Program-made: the position numbers and the translations under genes | NCBI RefSeq assembly: GCF_020883455.1 | Contig: NZ_CP086615.1 | Span: 3,286,001 to 3,350,000 of the forward strand | Direction of reading: 5' to 3' | Source of the DNA: Spiribacter halobius | GTDB taxonomy: Bacteria; Pseudomonadota; Gammaproteobacteria; Nitrococcales; Nitrococcaceae | Length of the DNA stretch: 64,000 nucleotides | In this document: positions 9,239-18,314 of the stretch, in pieces | How positions within the stretch are numbered: the stretch's first letter is position 1 | How the letters are laid out: the number at the start of each line of letters is the position of its first letter | Notes under the pieces: generated by a model | What the model saw: the letters and a program-made list of their open reading frames with translations, nothing else | Databases searched by the model: none | What the model was told of the DNA's origin: nothing

Positions 9239-10312
9239 TCAGCTGCGAGCGATTGCCCTCGTTGGCACCCGAGTGAACGCAGCGCCTATTCGGTCCGGCG
9301 AGACGTTCAGCTCTATTACGCTCGGACCCTCTGGAGTCACGGCCACATCAACGCCCGCGAACCGAGTGCCTGGAAAGGCGGCAACGCAGCTGGTCGCGAG
9401 CGACAGTGATTCCTCGAAGAATGGCAGCTTCACGTCAGCTATTGGCGCTGCGTGATCAGGGTGCATCGGGTAGATTTGCCTCCGCGGTGTGCCATCCATG
9501 GCAGGCTCAAGGATGCCCGTCTGTAGGTTAACCGGGGCCACAATACCGCCACTGGACTGGTTATCCACTATGGCCCCGAGGCGCCCGATTCTGAGGTAGG
9601 CGAGCACGGGAGTAACCGTTAAATCTTTAGCCTGGAGAGCCCAGATGCGGAGAGTGTTTACGCTACTAAGATTAAACGCAGCGAAGGCATCGTGCTGCTG
9701 AAGGTACGTTTCCAGTATCGAACCCCGTGCGTGTGCGGTGTGCAGGGCCGAATCACAGAACTCGCTAACGGTCGCGTACTCCCCGGTGCGGTCCCGGAGG
9801 AGGCGGATATCGTCCCCGTCCTGGGCCACCGCGACCGATTCGAACGTGTAGCCGCCCCACCCTTCGACCGCCTTGAAGCAAACCTTTTTCCCGTTCAGGC
9901 GCTCGCTCAGATACTCGGAAAGGGCCTCGGGCGTCCGGAGGGGCGCTCCATCTGGGGTCCTACCTGCTGCGGGATGATAGAAGCCGAGGTACGGAGGTGT
10001 CGGTATCGCCAGCGCCTGTAGGAGCGCCTTCTCGATGAGCTTGTTCTGCGAGATCTTGCGGTGATTCACGGGATTGAGCCGTTGCAGCGCCTTGCGATAG
10101 GCCATCGTGCTCAGGTGGCCCGCCTTATCTCGCCACGGCACACCCTTCTCCCAGAACCCGGCCATCTGGTAGTAGCCGGGCCCGACTCCGCGGCACGCAT
10201 ACAGGATCGCTGCCTCGAGCCCTTGCCGGAACCGCCCCAGATGGCCCGCCCTTTCCCGCTCCGCGGCGAGCGCCCAGAACGCCCGCATCGACAGACTTCC
10301 GGCAACAGCCAT
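9239..10312 (-). CDS. Sugar-transfer-associated ATP-grasp protein
   Basis: This is the second ATP-grasp protein (357 residues) of the same family, upstream of the first and separated from it by 124 bases. Visible motifs are the K-V-C-F-K-A-V-E-G-W-G-G strand and loop, I-L-E-T-Y-L-Q-Q-H hinge, S-V-N-T-L-R-I-W-A-L, S-G-G-I-V-A-P-V, and the terminal G-V-D-V-A-V-T-P-E-G-P-S-V-I-E-L-N metal site. The ATG at 10312 is chosen because GGGGGAGG sits eight bases upstream; the longer frame would run into the preceding gene. The two proteins differ in base composition (this one is GC-rich), so they are not a recent duplication. Presumably they modify the polysaccharide with an amide-linked group. Confidence 0.8.
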   Translation of the reverse strand: MAVAGSLSMRAFWALAAERERAGHLGRFRQGLEAAILYACRGVGPGYYQMAGFWEKGVPWRDKAGHLSTMAYRKALQRLNPVNHRKISQNKLIEKALLQALAIPTPPYLGFYHPAAGRTPDGAPLRTPEALSEYLSERLNGKKVCFKAVEGWGGYTFESVAVAQDGDDIRLLRDRTGEYATVSEFCDSALHTAHARGSILETYLQQHDAFAAFNLSSVNTLRIWALQAKDLTVTPVLAYLRIGRLGAIVDNQSSGGIVAPVNLQTGILEPAMDGTPRRQIYPMHPDHAAPIADVKLPFFEESLSLATSCVAAFPGTRFAGVDVAVTPEGPSVIELNVSPDRIGAAFTRVPTRAIARS

Positions 10313-10361
10313 GTCAACGCCTCCCCCGCCCGCTAGGCGACATCGCCGGCCGTTCCATGCG

Positions 10362-12506
10362 TCATGGGGGCGCCCGCCGACCGGGCCTCTCCTCGGGCCA
10401 CGTCGTCCGTGCTGCAGACTCCATGGCGGCACCATTCGCCTCAAGGGCCCACGCATGGAGTAGCCGCGTCAGCGCTTCAACGACCTCCGGATGCACGGAC
10501 GCGACGTCGTGCCGGCACTGGGGATCCGACACTAGGTCGTAGAGCTCGTGGCGTGGCCCCGTTCGCAGTGGCAGGCACACGAGCTTCCAGCGGCCGGCGA
10601 CGACCATGCGATCCCGCGCCTGGTTGACCCGCTCGCGGAACCCGGCCTTCACCGCAAGCGTGCCCGTGGCCGGGTTCGGCACCTCCAGGAGCTCCAGCAC
10701 GGACGGGTAGTCGAGATGCTCCGGGTGCATGCCGGGGATGCGCGTCAGCCACATCCCCGTCTCGGCGAAGGCCGGAAGATCCAGATCCGCCACGCGGCCC
10801 TCGATGCAGGGCAGGAGCGAATGCCCGTCGGCCTCCGGCGGCGCAGCACCAATCATCTCCAACAGCGTTGGGAAAACGTCCACCGAGCGCACCACCGGAT
10901 CGATCACGCCCCGCCCCCGCCGGCGCGGGTCCACAATCACGAGGGGGATGCGGTTGCTATCCCCGATAATGCTGTTTCCCTGGCCCCAAGTATTGTGCTC
11001 GAAGAGGTCCATGCCGTGGTCGCCGTAGAGCACGACAATGGTGTTCTCCGCCAGCCCGCAGGCCTCCAGATACCCCAGCGTGCGTCGCACCTCGTCGTCA
11101 AAGCTGCACACCGCGCCGTCGTAAAGGGCGTTGATCTGGTCGAGGTCGAAGGCCTTCTTCGGCTCCGCCTGACTGCGAATGACCTCGAAGGGGTCGGTGA
11201 GCCGCCGCATGGCGAACTTGGACTCCCCCCGATAGCCCGGGTTCGAGAAGCGCAGATAGTAAGGATAGTCGCTCGCGAACGGCGGGTGGGTGTGCGAGGT
11301 GAAAAGATTGAGCAGGAAGGGTTGCCCCTCCCTTGAAAGCCGCCCGAGCCGCCGCCGCGCCTCCCGGCCGAGCTGTGCGCCGAGCGGCACGCCCGCAAGA
11401 TAGTAGAGTTCCGGCAACAGCCGCTTGCCCACGCGGTTGTGCAGAAACAGCGAGAGGAACAGCCGGATGTCCTTCGGCCCCTGGCGGATGAGGTACTTGA
11501 GATTCCACTGGTCCGCGGGCAGGTCGAGTTCCTGGAAGCCGAGGTCGAACTTGCCGAGGTCACTGCCGCACCAGTCGCTCACCGCCACCGTGCGGTAGCC
11601 GAGGCGGGCGAGCTCCCGCGGCAGCGCCGGAACGCCGGTGCAGCGCTCGTCATCCGCCACGTAGTTGAAGCGCACCCCGTGCCGGTGCGGCCAGCAGCCG
11701 GTGAAGAGCGAGACGAGGCTCGGCGCCGTGCGCGCGAGCGGCACGTAGCAGCGGCGAAAACTGGTACCGCGCGCGATGACCCCGTCGAGGAAAGGCGTTG
11801 TATCCCGCTCGTAGCCATGGGCTCCGATGCGGTCCGGGCGCAGGGTGTCACAGCCGATCATGAGTACGTTCGGACGCTGCGGGTTGCCGGCCGCCGCCGG
11901 CACCGGCTGCGGCTCGCGGTCCCGCAGCAGCCAGCCGGCGAGCGCCGCGAGCACCGCCGGCGCCGCGAGAAGTGCCGCCGCCCCCTCCGCACCCGCAGTG
12001 GCCAACCGCGCGCAGGCAAACGCCACCAGCACCGCGGCCACAGCCACGCCGCCCCATCGGACGGCCGCGAGCCGCTGGGGCGTGAGCCATTCCCAGACGC
12101 CGTAGAGCCGCGCCAGGTTGTAGTTGGAGGAGGCGACGATGAGCCCGGGCGAGTGCAGCAGCATGTGGAGCAGCTGGTAGGCCGTGATGGCGAGCACGGC
12201 GGCGAGCGCGGATGTCGTGGCCGCGACAGGCGAGAACGTCGCGCCCAGCAGCACCGTCGCCGATAGATACACATAGCTCCCGGGGAGCGCGAGCAGCGTG
12301 GCGAGCGCGAGCGCCCAACAGCCAAGCCGCGCCACCGAGAGCAGCGTGTAGCCGAAGTAGAGCCGCAGCACCTCGTCCCGGATCTGCGGGCCCGTCTGGC
12401 TGAAGTCCTTGACGGACTTAAGCAGCACGACCACGGTCACAAGCGCGCCCGCGGCGAATGCCGCGAGCAGCGTCGGCGCCCAGGGCAGTGCCTCAGTCGG
12501 CTGCAT
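10362..12506 (-). CDS. Membrane sulfatase-fold protein with threonine nucleophile (phosphotransferase-like)
   Basis: This 714-residue protein has about four to five membrane helices in residues 1-195 and an alkaline-phosphatase/sulfatase-fold domain after residue 212. A metal aspartate is in G-C-D-T-L-R-P-D (Asp220). The nucleophile segment reads A-R-T-A-P-S-L-V-S-L-F-T-G, placing Thr260 where sulfatases carry the formylglycine Cys/Ser. A G-D-H-G-M-D-L-F-E-H segment gives the second metal site. Threonine at this position is the hallmark of phosphoethanolamine and phosphoglycerol transferases, so transfer of a phospho-group to a glycan is more likely than sulfate removal, although the overall sequence looks like annotated sulfatases. 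The domain would face the periplasm. Confidence 0.75.
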   Translation of the reverse strand: MQPTEALPWAPTLLAAFAAGALVTVVVLLKSVKDFSQTGPQIRDEVLRLYFGYTLLSVARLGCWALALATLLALPGSYVYLSATVLLGATFSPVAATTSALAAVLAITAYQLLHMLLHSPGLIVASSNYNLARLYGVWEWLTPQRLAAVRWGGVAVAAVLVAFACARLATAGAEGAAALLAAPAVLAALAGWLLRDREPQPVPAAAGNPQRPNVLMIGCDTLRPDRIGAHGYERDTTPFLDGVIARGTSFRRCYVPLARTAPSLVSLFTGCWPHRHGVRFNYVADDERCTGVPALPRELARLGYRTVAVSDWCGSDLGKFDLGFQELDLPADQWNLKYLIRQGPKDIRLFLSLFLHNRVGKRLLPELYYLAGVPLGAQLGREARRRLGRLSREGQPFLLNLFTSHTHPPFASDYPYYLRFSNPGYRGESKFAMRRLTDPFEVIRSQAEPKKAFDLDQINALYDGAVCSFDDEVRRTLGYLEACGLAENTIVVLYGDHGMDLFEHNTWGQGNSIIGDSNRIPLVIVDPRRRGRGVIDPVVRSVDVFPTLLEMIGAAPPEADGHSLLPCIEGRVADLDLPAFAETGMWLTRIPGMHPEHLDYPSVLELLEVPNPATGTLAVKAGFRERVNQARDRMVVAGRWKLVCLPLRTGPRHELYDLVSDPQCRHDVASVHPEVVEALTRLLHAWALEANGAAMESAARTTWPEERPGRRAPP

Positions 12507-12565
12507 TAGTGGTCACCCCGCTACCCGCACCGGATCTCCCCCTCTCCAAATGGGTGATCGGCAGC

Positions 12566-13591
12566 TCACGGCGCATCACGATGCACCGGTTGCCCGGACT
12601 CCTGATCCAGCCCCGCCGGAACAGGCTGACGAAACCCCTTCCACTCCCCGAGCGAGGCCGCAAGCCGCACGAGGTGGAAGCGCCGCGCCTGTGGCCGCAG
12701 CGCCAGCACGCTCCAAACCAGGTGCTTCGCGATCTTGCGGTACATGTAGCGCGGCACGTGCCCCGGACCGGGCCCCCGCCCGTAGGGCACCATGGAAGCC
12801 GAGCGCTGGTACGCCTTGCGCATCAGGTAGCCGAGCGTGAGACGCTCGGCATCCACGTAGTGGTACTGGGTCATAGCCGGCTCGTAGCGCAAACGCACAC
12901 CCAGTTGCAGCGCGCGAATCACCCAGTCGATGTCCTCCGCACCGCCGAGGTTGTGGCCGATCGGACCGAGATGCTGTCGGAAGGGTCCTACCCGATCGAA
13001 GAGCGCGCGGCGGATAGCGAGGTTGCCGCCGCCAGGCACCGCGACATCGCGCGTCACCTCCCGCGGCTCGGGACCGAGGTCGAAGTTCGGCACCGGTAAC
13101 GGGTAGATGCGGTAAGCACCGCGATCATGCACCCACACGGGCTCGCTGCCGTCCCAGTCCGGGCGAATGCGACCGCAGAGCATGGCCGCGTCGGGGTGCT
13201 CCGCGAAGCCGCGCGCCACCGCGCAGAGATACCCTGGATCCACGCGGTGGTCGTCGTCCACGAACGCGACGAGGTCCCCGGTCAGCCGTGGCAGCACGAC
13301 GTTCAGGGCGTGCGCCTTGCCGGGCACCGGCTCCTCGTACCAAGTCAGCGGCAGCCTGCCCTGCCCGGCATCGTAGCCAGCAAGATACTCGCCCGTGCCA
13401 TCCGAGCAGGCATTGGCTACCACCACCAGCCGCACAGTTGTATCCGAAGGGCGGTTGGCAGCGTTAAGGCTCTCGATCACCCGGCGCAGCAGCGCCGCGC
13501 GATTGTGGGTACAGACGAGGACATCGAGCCGCGTCGCCCCACCTTCACGGTGATTGCCGACTGCGGAGCCAGGTGCGCAATAGCCGCTCAC
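12566..13591 (-). CDS. Glycosyltransferase family 2
   Basis: This 341-residue GT-A enzyme begins with L-D-V-L-V-C-T-H-N-R-A, has the donor/metal motif A-F-V-D-D-D-H-R-V, and a later G-G-G-N-L-A-I-R-R ... G-G-A-E-D-I-D-W acceptor/catalytic region. No ATG is available between the upstream stop and the first GT motif. The GTG at 13591, 25 bases after the preceding stop, is the most reasonable start, although its ribosome site is weak. It sits between a sulfotransferase-like gene and the sulfatase-fold gene. The sugar is unknown. Confidence 0.8.
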   Translation of the reverse strand: MSGYCAPGSAVGNHREGGATRLDVLVCTHNRAALLRRVIESLNAANRPSDTTVRLVVVANACSDGTGEYLAGYDAGQGRLPLTWYEEPVPGKAHALNVVLPRLTGDLVAFVDDDHRVDPGYLCAVARGFAEHPDAAMLCGRIRPDWDGSEPVWVHDRGAYRIYPLPVPNFDLGPEPREVTRDVAVPGGGNLAIRRALFDRVGPFRQHLGPIGHNLGGAEDIDWVIRALQLGVRLRYEPAMTQYHYVDAERLTLGYLMRKAYQRSASMVPYGRGPGPGHVPRYMYRKIAKHLVWSVLALRPQARRFHLVRLAASLGEWKGFRQPVPAGLDQESGQPVHRDAP

Positions 13592-13616
13592 ACCGGCCCC
13601 GCTGCGCTTCGGCCGA

Positions 13617-14516
13617 TCATGCGCCGGCTTCCACCGCCCTGGCAGCCGGCTCGCCCAGCCACTTCCGCCGGAACGCCTCACGCTCCGCGTCCGTATAGAA
13701 GTGGCGGGCGTAACGAGACTCGTACATACGGTCCACATACTCGCGCGGCAGGCGCACGTCCCGGACAAAGTCCCGGTACATGTAGAAGCGCTCGTCCCGC
13801 TCGGTGACGTGGGTGTTCACGAGTTCCGGTACCTCGATGCCAAGGAAGTCGCGGAACGCCGCCCGAAAGCAGTCCGCCAGCCGCTCGACCTTGATAACGA
13901 GGAGGTCGGCAACCTCGTTGCGCAGCACATCGTAGCCGCTCTCGTCCAGCGGGGGCGCGGCGAACACGTCGATGCCGAATACATCCCGGACCTCCTCGTC
14001 GAACCAGCGAAGGGGTTGATCATGGGGAAAGCGCTCCAGGAAGACTCTGCGAATCTCGCCGTGGGAAATCTCGCCGGCCGCGTAGCGCCGGTGAAAGTCG
14101 GGCAGGAAGTCATCGATGCTCAGGAAGAACACCGACACATTCCGGGCAATCGGATCACGCACAACGGACACGAGCCGCCAGCGGTGCCGCTCAAGCCGCT
14201 GCGCCGCCTCGCGACTCAGCAGCTGGCTCATCCGGACATTGAGCGGGAAGCGCGAAGGCTTGAGGCCACGCCGACGCAGGTGAGCCTCCCGGTGGGCAAC
14301 GCTGGCGGGGTTCATCCAGTGCGAGTGCAGCACCGGCCCTGGGACGCCGGCTGCGCGCAGCGTGCTCGTCACCGTCATGGAGGCCGCCCGCCCCATCTGG
14401 TGCACGATCAGCAGGTCTGATCCCTGCTCGAGATGGGCGCGGACATCCTGCAGCGTTCGCCTGTTCTTGCGCAGCGTCTCGTACTGGTAGAGCCAACGCC
14501 GCAGGGAGTGCAGCAT
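13617..14516 (-). CDS. Putative capsular polysaccharide sulfotransferase-like protein
   Basis: This 299-residue protein has the P-loop-like strand D-L-L-I-V-H-Q-M-G-R-A-A-S at about residues 34-46 and a S-V-V-R-D-P-I-A-R-N segment that resembles the 3'-phosphate site of PAPS-dependent sulfotransferases. It resembles the putative capsular polysaccharide synthesis family (PF10364 type), which is itself sulfotransferase-like. The ATG at 14516 is set by AAAGGAGAA upstream. It follows a clear sulfotransferase gene after 14 bases, so the two may act on neighbouring sugars of the same glycan. Sulfation by PAPS is inference. Confidence 0.7.
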   Translation of the reverse strand: MLHSLRRWLYQYETLRKNRRTLQDVRAHLEQGSDLLIVHQMGRAASMTVTSTLRAAGVPGPVLHSHWMNPASVAHREAHLRRRGLKPSRFPLNVRMSQLLSREAAQRLERHRWRLVSVVRDPIARNVSVFFLSIDDFLPDFHRRYAAGEISHGEIRRVFLERFPHDQPLRWFDEEVRDVFGIDVFAAPPLDESGYDVLRNEVADLLVIKVERLADCFRAAFRDFLGIEVPELVNTHVTERDERFYMYRDFVRDVRLPREYVDRMYESRYARHFYTDAEREAFRRKWLGEPAARAVEAGA

Positions 14517-14530
14517 ACGTTCTCCTTTAA

Positions 14531-15466
14531 TCATCCGCCCGACCAATGGGCCTCTGGATCGAGATCACGGTAGAAGGGGAGGTCGAAACGCGCGACGACC
14601 GCGCGCAGCTCTCCGAGCTCCCGCGGGGAGAGCGTCCCCTCCCACTTGTGGATCTCCGAGCGCGGGTTCCTCGGCCTGCCGTAACCCGGGCCAGCCGGCC
14701 GATCGGGATCGGTCAGGAAGGCCGTCATCTGATCGCTCCAGGCGAGGCCGAGCAAATCCGCTACGTCCTTGAACCGTGACAGGGGGTGCAGGCAATACCA
14801 CTCATGCTCGCGTAGAATCCAGCCTTTACGGTGGAAGCGCCACTGCAGGTACGTCACCGCTCCCCAGAATGCCCCGACCTGCTCCCAGTAAGTCCGAGCA
14901 CCGTTCAGGACATCCTGGAACGGCTCGAGGGGTCCCCTCATCAGGTCCTCCTGCCGGGTGAGCTGCCGCAGTGCATACCGGAACTCCCATCCCCTGGCCT
15001 GCCAGCTGAGGGCGAGCGGCACCGGATGCCGGACGGTCTGTATGACGACGATCTCCGGCAGCTGCTGCGCCACCCAGTCCAGCGCGAGTACCAGGTGTAC
15101 CCATTTGAGGAGCACCGTATGCGAGTGGCTTCGTCCCAGGAGTTCCTTCCAGCCCTGCTCCGCGATGACATAATGATGGGCCAGTTGCCCGGCAAAAGCG
15201 GCCTCGAGATGCTTCGCAAGCCCGCCATCGTGCGCCGAGCGGCTCAGGTACCGGTACCGGTAGCGGGCATCCAGCAGGTGGTCTGGCTCAAAGTAATAGG
15301 ACACCCCTGGCGATAACGATAGCACCCGGGCTATCCACGACGTACCGCTTCTGGGCAGGCCGGAGACGACGATGCGCCGACACCCTGCCGGCACGGGAGG
15401 CAGCAGCCGAGCCGCCATCGAGCGGAGCGGTCGGCGCAGCGTTCTTTCATAGCTGATCGAGCGCAC
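14531..15466 (-). CDS. Sulfotransferase
   Basis: This is a 311-residue PAPS-dependent sulfotransferase. The 5'-phosphosulfate loop G-L-P-R-S-G-T-S-W lies at 36-44 and the 3'-phosphate segment V-I-Q-T-V-R-H-P-V-P-L-A-L-S near the middle, both in the standard positions. It would transfer sulfate from PAPS to a hydroxyl of a polysaccharide precursor in the cytoplasm. The start is a GTG at 15466; an overlapping ATG is out of frame. It is one of four sulfotransferase-type genes in the window, which argues that a sulfated glycan is made. Confidence 0.85.
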   Translation of the reverse strand: MRSISYERTLRRPLRSMAARLLPPVPAGCRRIVVSGLPRSGTSWIARVLSLSPGVSYYFEPDHLLDARYRYRYLSRSAHDGGLAKHLEAAFAGQLAHHYVIAEQGWKELLGRSHSHTVLLKWVHLVLALDWVAQQLPEIVVIQTVRHPVPLALSWQARGWEFRYALRQLTRQEDLMRGPLEPFQDVLNGARTYWEQVGAFWGAVTYLQWRFHRKGWILREHEWYCLHPLSRFKDVADLLGLAWSDQMTAFLTDPDRPAGPGYGRPRNPRSEIHKWEGTLSPRELGELRAVVARFDLPFYRDLDPEAHWSGG

Positions 15467-15496
15467 CCCAGTCTCGCTTGTTCTGGTTCCGGATGA

Positions 15497-16465
15497 TCAT
15501 GAGCTGCCGCGTTCCGCACCCCGGCTCGGGTAGCGCCGGTAGCGACGGTGGAGCCCGAGAATCGTACCCAGCGCGTACGAGCCGTTCATCGCCTGCCGCA
15601 CCGTATTGACGTCCCGGCGTACTGCCATGGCGAGGACGCGAAGCCAGTGCCCCGCCGCCTGGCGGATCAAGAACGGCGGCACTCCAAGAAACGCTCTCTC
15701 ATATTCCGGGCTTCGATATTCGCCGAACTTTCGCCCCGCGGCGAAATGCAGCCGCAGGAAGTAGCTTCTGGAGATCTTATCTAGCTCCACGTAATGGCAT
15801 ACTTCCATATCCGGCCGGTAACGGATGGCCGCCCCCCTTCCCACTAGCTCGCGAAACATGATTGCGTCCGAACCACCGCCGACCCCAGCACCGCGGCGGT
15901 TGTAGCGCACATCGAATCGCAGATTTTCGTCCTCTGCGAAAATTGCAGTGCGATAGCCGATATTCCCGCTCCACAACGGCGTATCGAGATCCCGGACCCA
16001 TAGGGCGCCATCGCCATGATCCAGAGCCCCCAGGAACCCCATCATATCCTCGGTCAACCAGCGAGGACGGCGGCCGTCGGGGAGTACGACGCGGATGCGC
16101 CCGCCGACACACTCCGCCCCCTCCCGGCCCAGGGCGTCGGCCGCGGCGCTCAGCAGACCGGGCGCAGGCAGCTCGTCATCATCGATGAAGAGTAGGAACT
16201 CGGTACCCGCACGCAACGATTCGGCGATCGCCCGGTTGCGTGCGAAGGGGATGCCCTGCCGGGCCTCCCGGACGTAGCGCAGCGGCGCCCCGTCCCGCCG
16301 CGCGAGGTCCTGCAGCAGATGTGGCGTCTCGTCGGAGCTGTTGTTGTCGACAGCCAGAATCTCGAAGGGGACGGGGCACTGCTGCCGGCGCAGCGCGTCC
16401 ACGAGCCCGGGGAGCTGGCTCGCCCGGTTATAGGTGCAGAACGCGACACTGAGCGTCGGGGTCAT
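15497..16465 (-). CDS. Glycosyltransferase family 2
   Basis: This is a 322-residue GT-A glycosyltransferase. The start motif is L-S-V-A-F-C-T-Y-N-R-A, the donor/metal site is L-L-F-I-D-D-D-E-L-P, and a W-S-G-N-I-G-Y-R region followed by G-G-G-S-D acts as acceptor loop. The ATG at 16465 overlaps the stop of the upstream GT2 by four bases (ATGA) and has a CAGGGGG ribosome site, so the much longer open frame upstream is not coding. A C-terminal Arg-rich tail may bind the membrane. The transferred sugar cannot be read. Confidence 0.85.
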   Translation of the reverse strand: MTPTLSVAFCTYNRASQLPGLVDALRRQQCPVPFEILAVDNNSSDETPHLLQDLARRDGAPLRYVREARQGIPFARNRAIAESLRAGTEFLLFIDDDELPAPGLLSAAADALGREGAECVGGRIRVVLPDGRRPRWLTEDMMGFLGALDHGDGALWVRDLDTPLWSGNIGYRTAIFAEDENLRFDVRYNRRGAGVGGGSDAIMFRELVGRGAAIRYRPDMEVCHYVELDKISRSYFLRLHFAAGRKFGEYRSPEYERAFLGVPPFLIRQAAGHWLRVLAMAVRRDVNTVRQAMNGSYALGTILGLHRRYRRYPSRGAERGSS

Positions 16466-17445
16466 TGCGAACGCCCCCTGTCCCTCAGGTTCAGTAGCGC
16501 CCCGTGCATCCGGCGAGGCAGCAGGCTGGGGATCATATAGACCCAGTCGCGCGGGCGGCCGTAGCCGTGTCGCATCACCGCTCGGAACAGGGCCCGCGCG
16601 GAATCCAGATCGCGCGCCCAGTAGGATCGGTAGCCCCGCAGCAGCAGCTCCCCGACAAGCAGCTCGCGCACCCGCCCGGGCCCGATCTGCTCGGCCACCT
16701 CCGGGTGCGCCTCGATGAACTTCCGCTGCGCCGTCCAGTGGCTCATGGCGACACGCAGCCTGTTCTTGGTGACCTGATCGCCGCCATGGTGGTAATAGTA
16801 CGCTAGCACCTTCGGGACCCGCACGATCGGCCCTTGAGTGGCGACGCGCAGCCACAGATCATAGTCCACGGAAGCGCGAAGCGTCTCATCGAAGCCCCCG
16901 GCACGATCGATGCACTCCGCGCGCGTAAGTGCAGCGTGGATCGGCCAGCGGCAGCCGCCGAGCAGCACCTCCGCCTTCGAAGGGGACTCGTACTCCGGCG
17001 GGACGAATGGCTCACCCCGCCCCCCGACGACACCGAGGTTCTGCCAGCCGCAGTAGGCCAGCACCGCCTCGTGGTTTCGGTCCAGGGCAGCGACCATGGT
17101 GGCGAGGAAGTCCTCGTGCCAGGTATCGTCGGCATCGAGAAATGCGATGTACCTGCCGCATGCTTCAAGCAAGCCGTGATTCCTTGCGGCAGAGGGTCCC
17201 GCGTTCTCCTGCTCGATCAGGCGCAGCCGCGAGCAGTCCAGGCGCCGTACCGCATCCGCCGAGCCGTCGACGGATCCGTCGTCCACGACGATCAGCTCCC
17301 AGTCGTGGTAGGACTGCTCCATCACGCTCCGCACGCTCGCACCGATCCGCTCCACCGCGTTGAAGCAGGGCGTGATGACGGAAACGGCGGGGCCACCGCC
17401 TTCAGCGCGCATTGCTCGTCCAGCGTCCGATAACACCGATCGCAC
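16462..17445 (-). CDS. Glycosyltransferase family 2
   Basis: This 327-residue GT2 has V-S-V-I-T-P-C-F-N-A, V-V-D-D-G-S and the donor motif A-F-L-D-A-D-D-T-W, plus a typical S-V-D-Y-D-L-W-L-R acceptor/catalytic segment. Starts are a GTG at 17445 or an ATG at 17412; the fold begins well after both and neither has a strong ribosome site. Its stop is fused into the ATGA start of the next GT2, so the two enzymes are made together and probably add successive sugars. Confidence 0.85.
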   Translation of the reverse strand: MRSVLSDAGRAMRAEGGGPAVSVITPCFNAVERIGASVRSVMEQSYHDWELIVVDDGSVDGSADAVRRLDCSRLRLIEQENAGPSAARNHGLLEACGRYIAFLDADDTWHEDFLATMVAALDRNHEAVLAYCGWQNLGVVGGRGEPFVPPEYESPSKAEVLLGGCRWPIHAALTRAECIDRAGGFDETLRASVDYDLWLRVATQGPIVRVPKVLAYYYHHGGDQVTKNRLRVAMSHWTAQRKFIEAHPEVAEQIGPGRVRELLVGELLLRGYRSYWARDLDSARALFRAVMRHGYGRPRDWVYMIPSLLPRRMHGALLNLRDRGRSQ

Positions 17446-17460
17446 CCATTCCGCCGGCCC

Positions 17461-18270
17461 TCACCGGCCCGTGAAGCGGGCGGTCAGGCGGCGGCCGAAG
17501 TAGCGTCCGAGCGCCAACCACGAGCCATCCGAGGTGCCCAGTGTCAGCATGCGGGCGAGTTCGCCGCTCCCGACCCCAGGTCCGATCTCCAGCCGCGGCA
17601 GCGCCAGCGGTTGGCGCCCGTCCGGGCGGATCCAGCCCGGGCGCACGGTACAGGCCGCTGTGTAGCCCGCCTCGCTCACCGCCGCGACCGCAGCATCGTC
17701 GTGGCTCCCGTAAGGGTACGCGAAGCTCGTGACAGGCCGGCTCAGCAGGTTCTCGAGATCCTCGCGCGAGCCGCGCACCTCGGAGCGGAGCTCTTCCGGC
17801 GGGAGCGCGGCTAGTCGGAGATGACGCCTGCCGTGCGCGCCCACTTCCATGCCGGCTGCGGCCATCTCGCGCAGCTGTTCAGCAGTCAGCAGTGCCCGCC
17901 GTTCCCCCTGATCCTCCAGCCAGTCCGCATGCCCGCCGATCGCGCGGGTAACGACGAACCAAGTGCCCACCATCCCGCGCCGGGACAGCTCCTGAAAGGC
18001 GGCATAATTGTCCGCGTAACCGTCGTCGAAGGTGATGAGCACACACGGCCCGCACTGGTCGACTGATCCGTCAAGGTCCGCGACGCGGAGCGTCCGGTAA
18101 CCCGCCTCCTGCAACAGATCCAGATGTTGCCGGAAGCGCTCGAGCGACACCGACCAGCGCCAGCGCGGAGTCCCCCTCATCCGCTCGACCGCATGGTACA
18201 TCAGCGCAAGCGGACCGTATCCGGCCCCCTGCCTTCGGAGAAGCGCTGCTGAGACTCTGGGCGCGACCAT
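17461..18270 (-). CDS. Polysaccharide deacetylase (NodB/CE4 family)
   Basis: This 269-residue CE4 protein has L-A-L-M-Y-H-A-V near the start, the core motif T-F-D-D-G-Y at 80-85, a G-A-H-G-R-R-H metal-binding segment and S-F-A-Y-P-Y-G near the active-site wall. GGTGAGAAG lies directly before the ATG. It would deacetylate a sugar residue of the polysaccharide. No signal peptide is evident. It is the second of at least three NodB-type genes and is packed 15 bases before a GT2. Confidence 0.85.
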   Translation of the reverse strand: MVAPRVSAALLRRQGAGYGPLALMYHAVERMRGTPRWRWSVSLERFRQHLDLLQEAGYRTLRVADLDGSVDQCGPCVLITFDDGYADNYAAFQELSRRGMVGTWFVVTRAIGGHADWLEDQGERRALLTAEQLREMAAAGMEVGAHGRRHLRLAALPPEELRSEVRGSREDLENLLSRPVTSFAYPYGSHDDAAVAAVSEAGYTAACTVRPGWIRPDGRQPLALPRLEIGPGVGSGELARMLTLGTSDGSWLALGRYFGRRLTARFTGR

Positions 18271-18314
18271 CTTCTCACCCTATCTCAGTTTGGCCTGGAG
18301 CGCGGCAACCGCCC

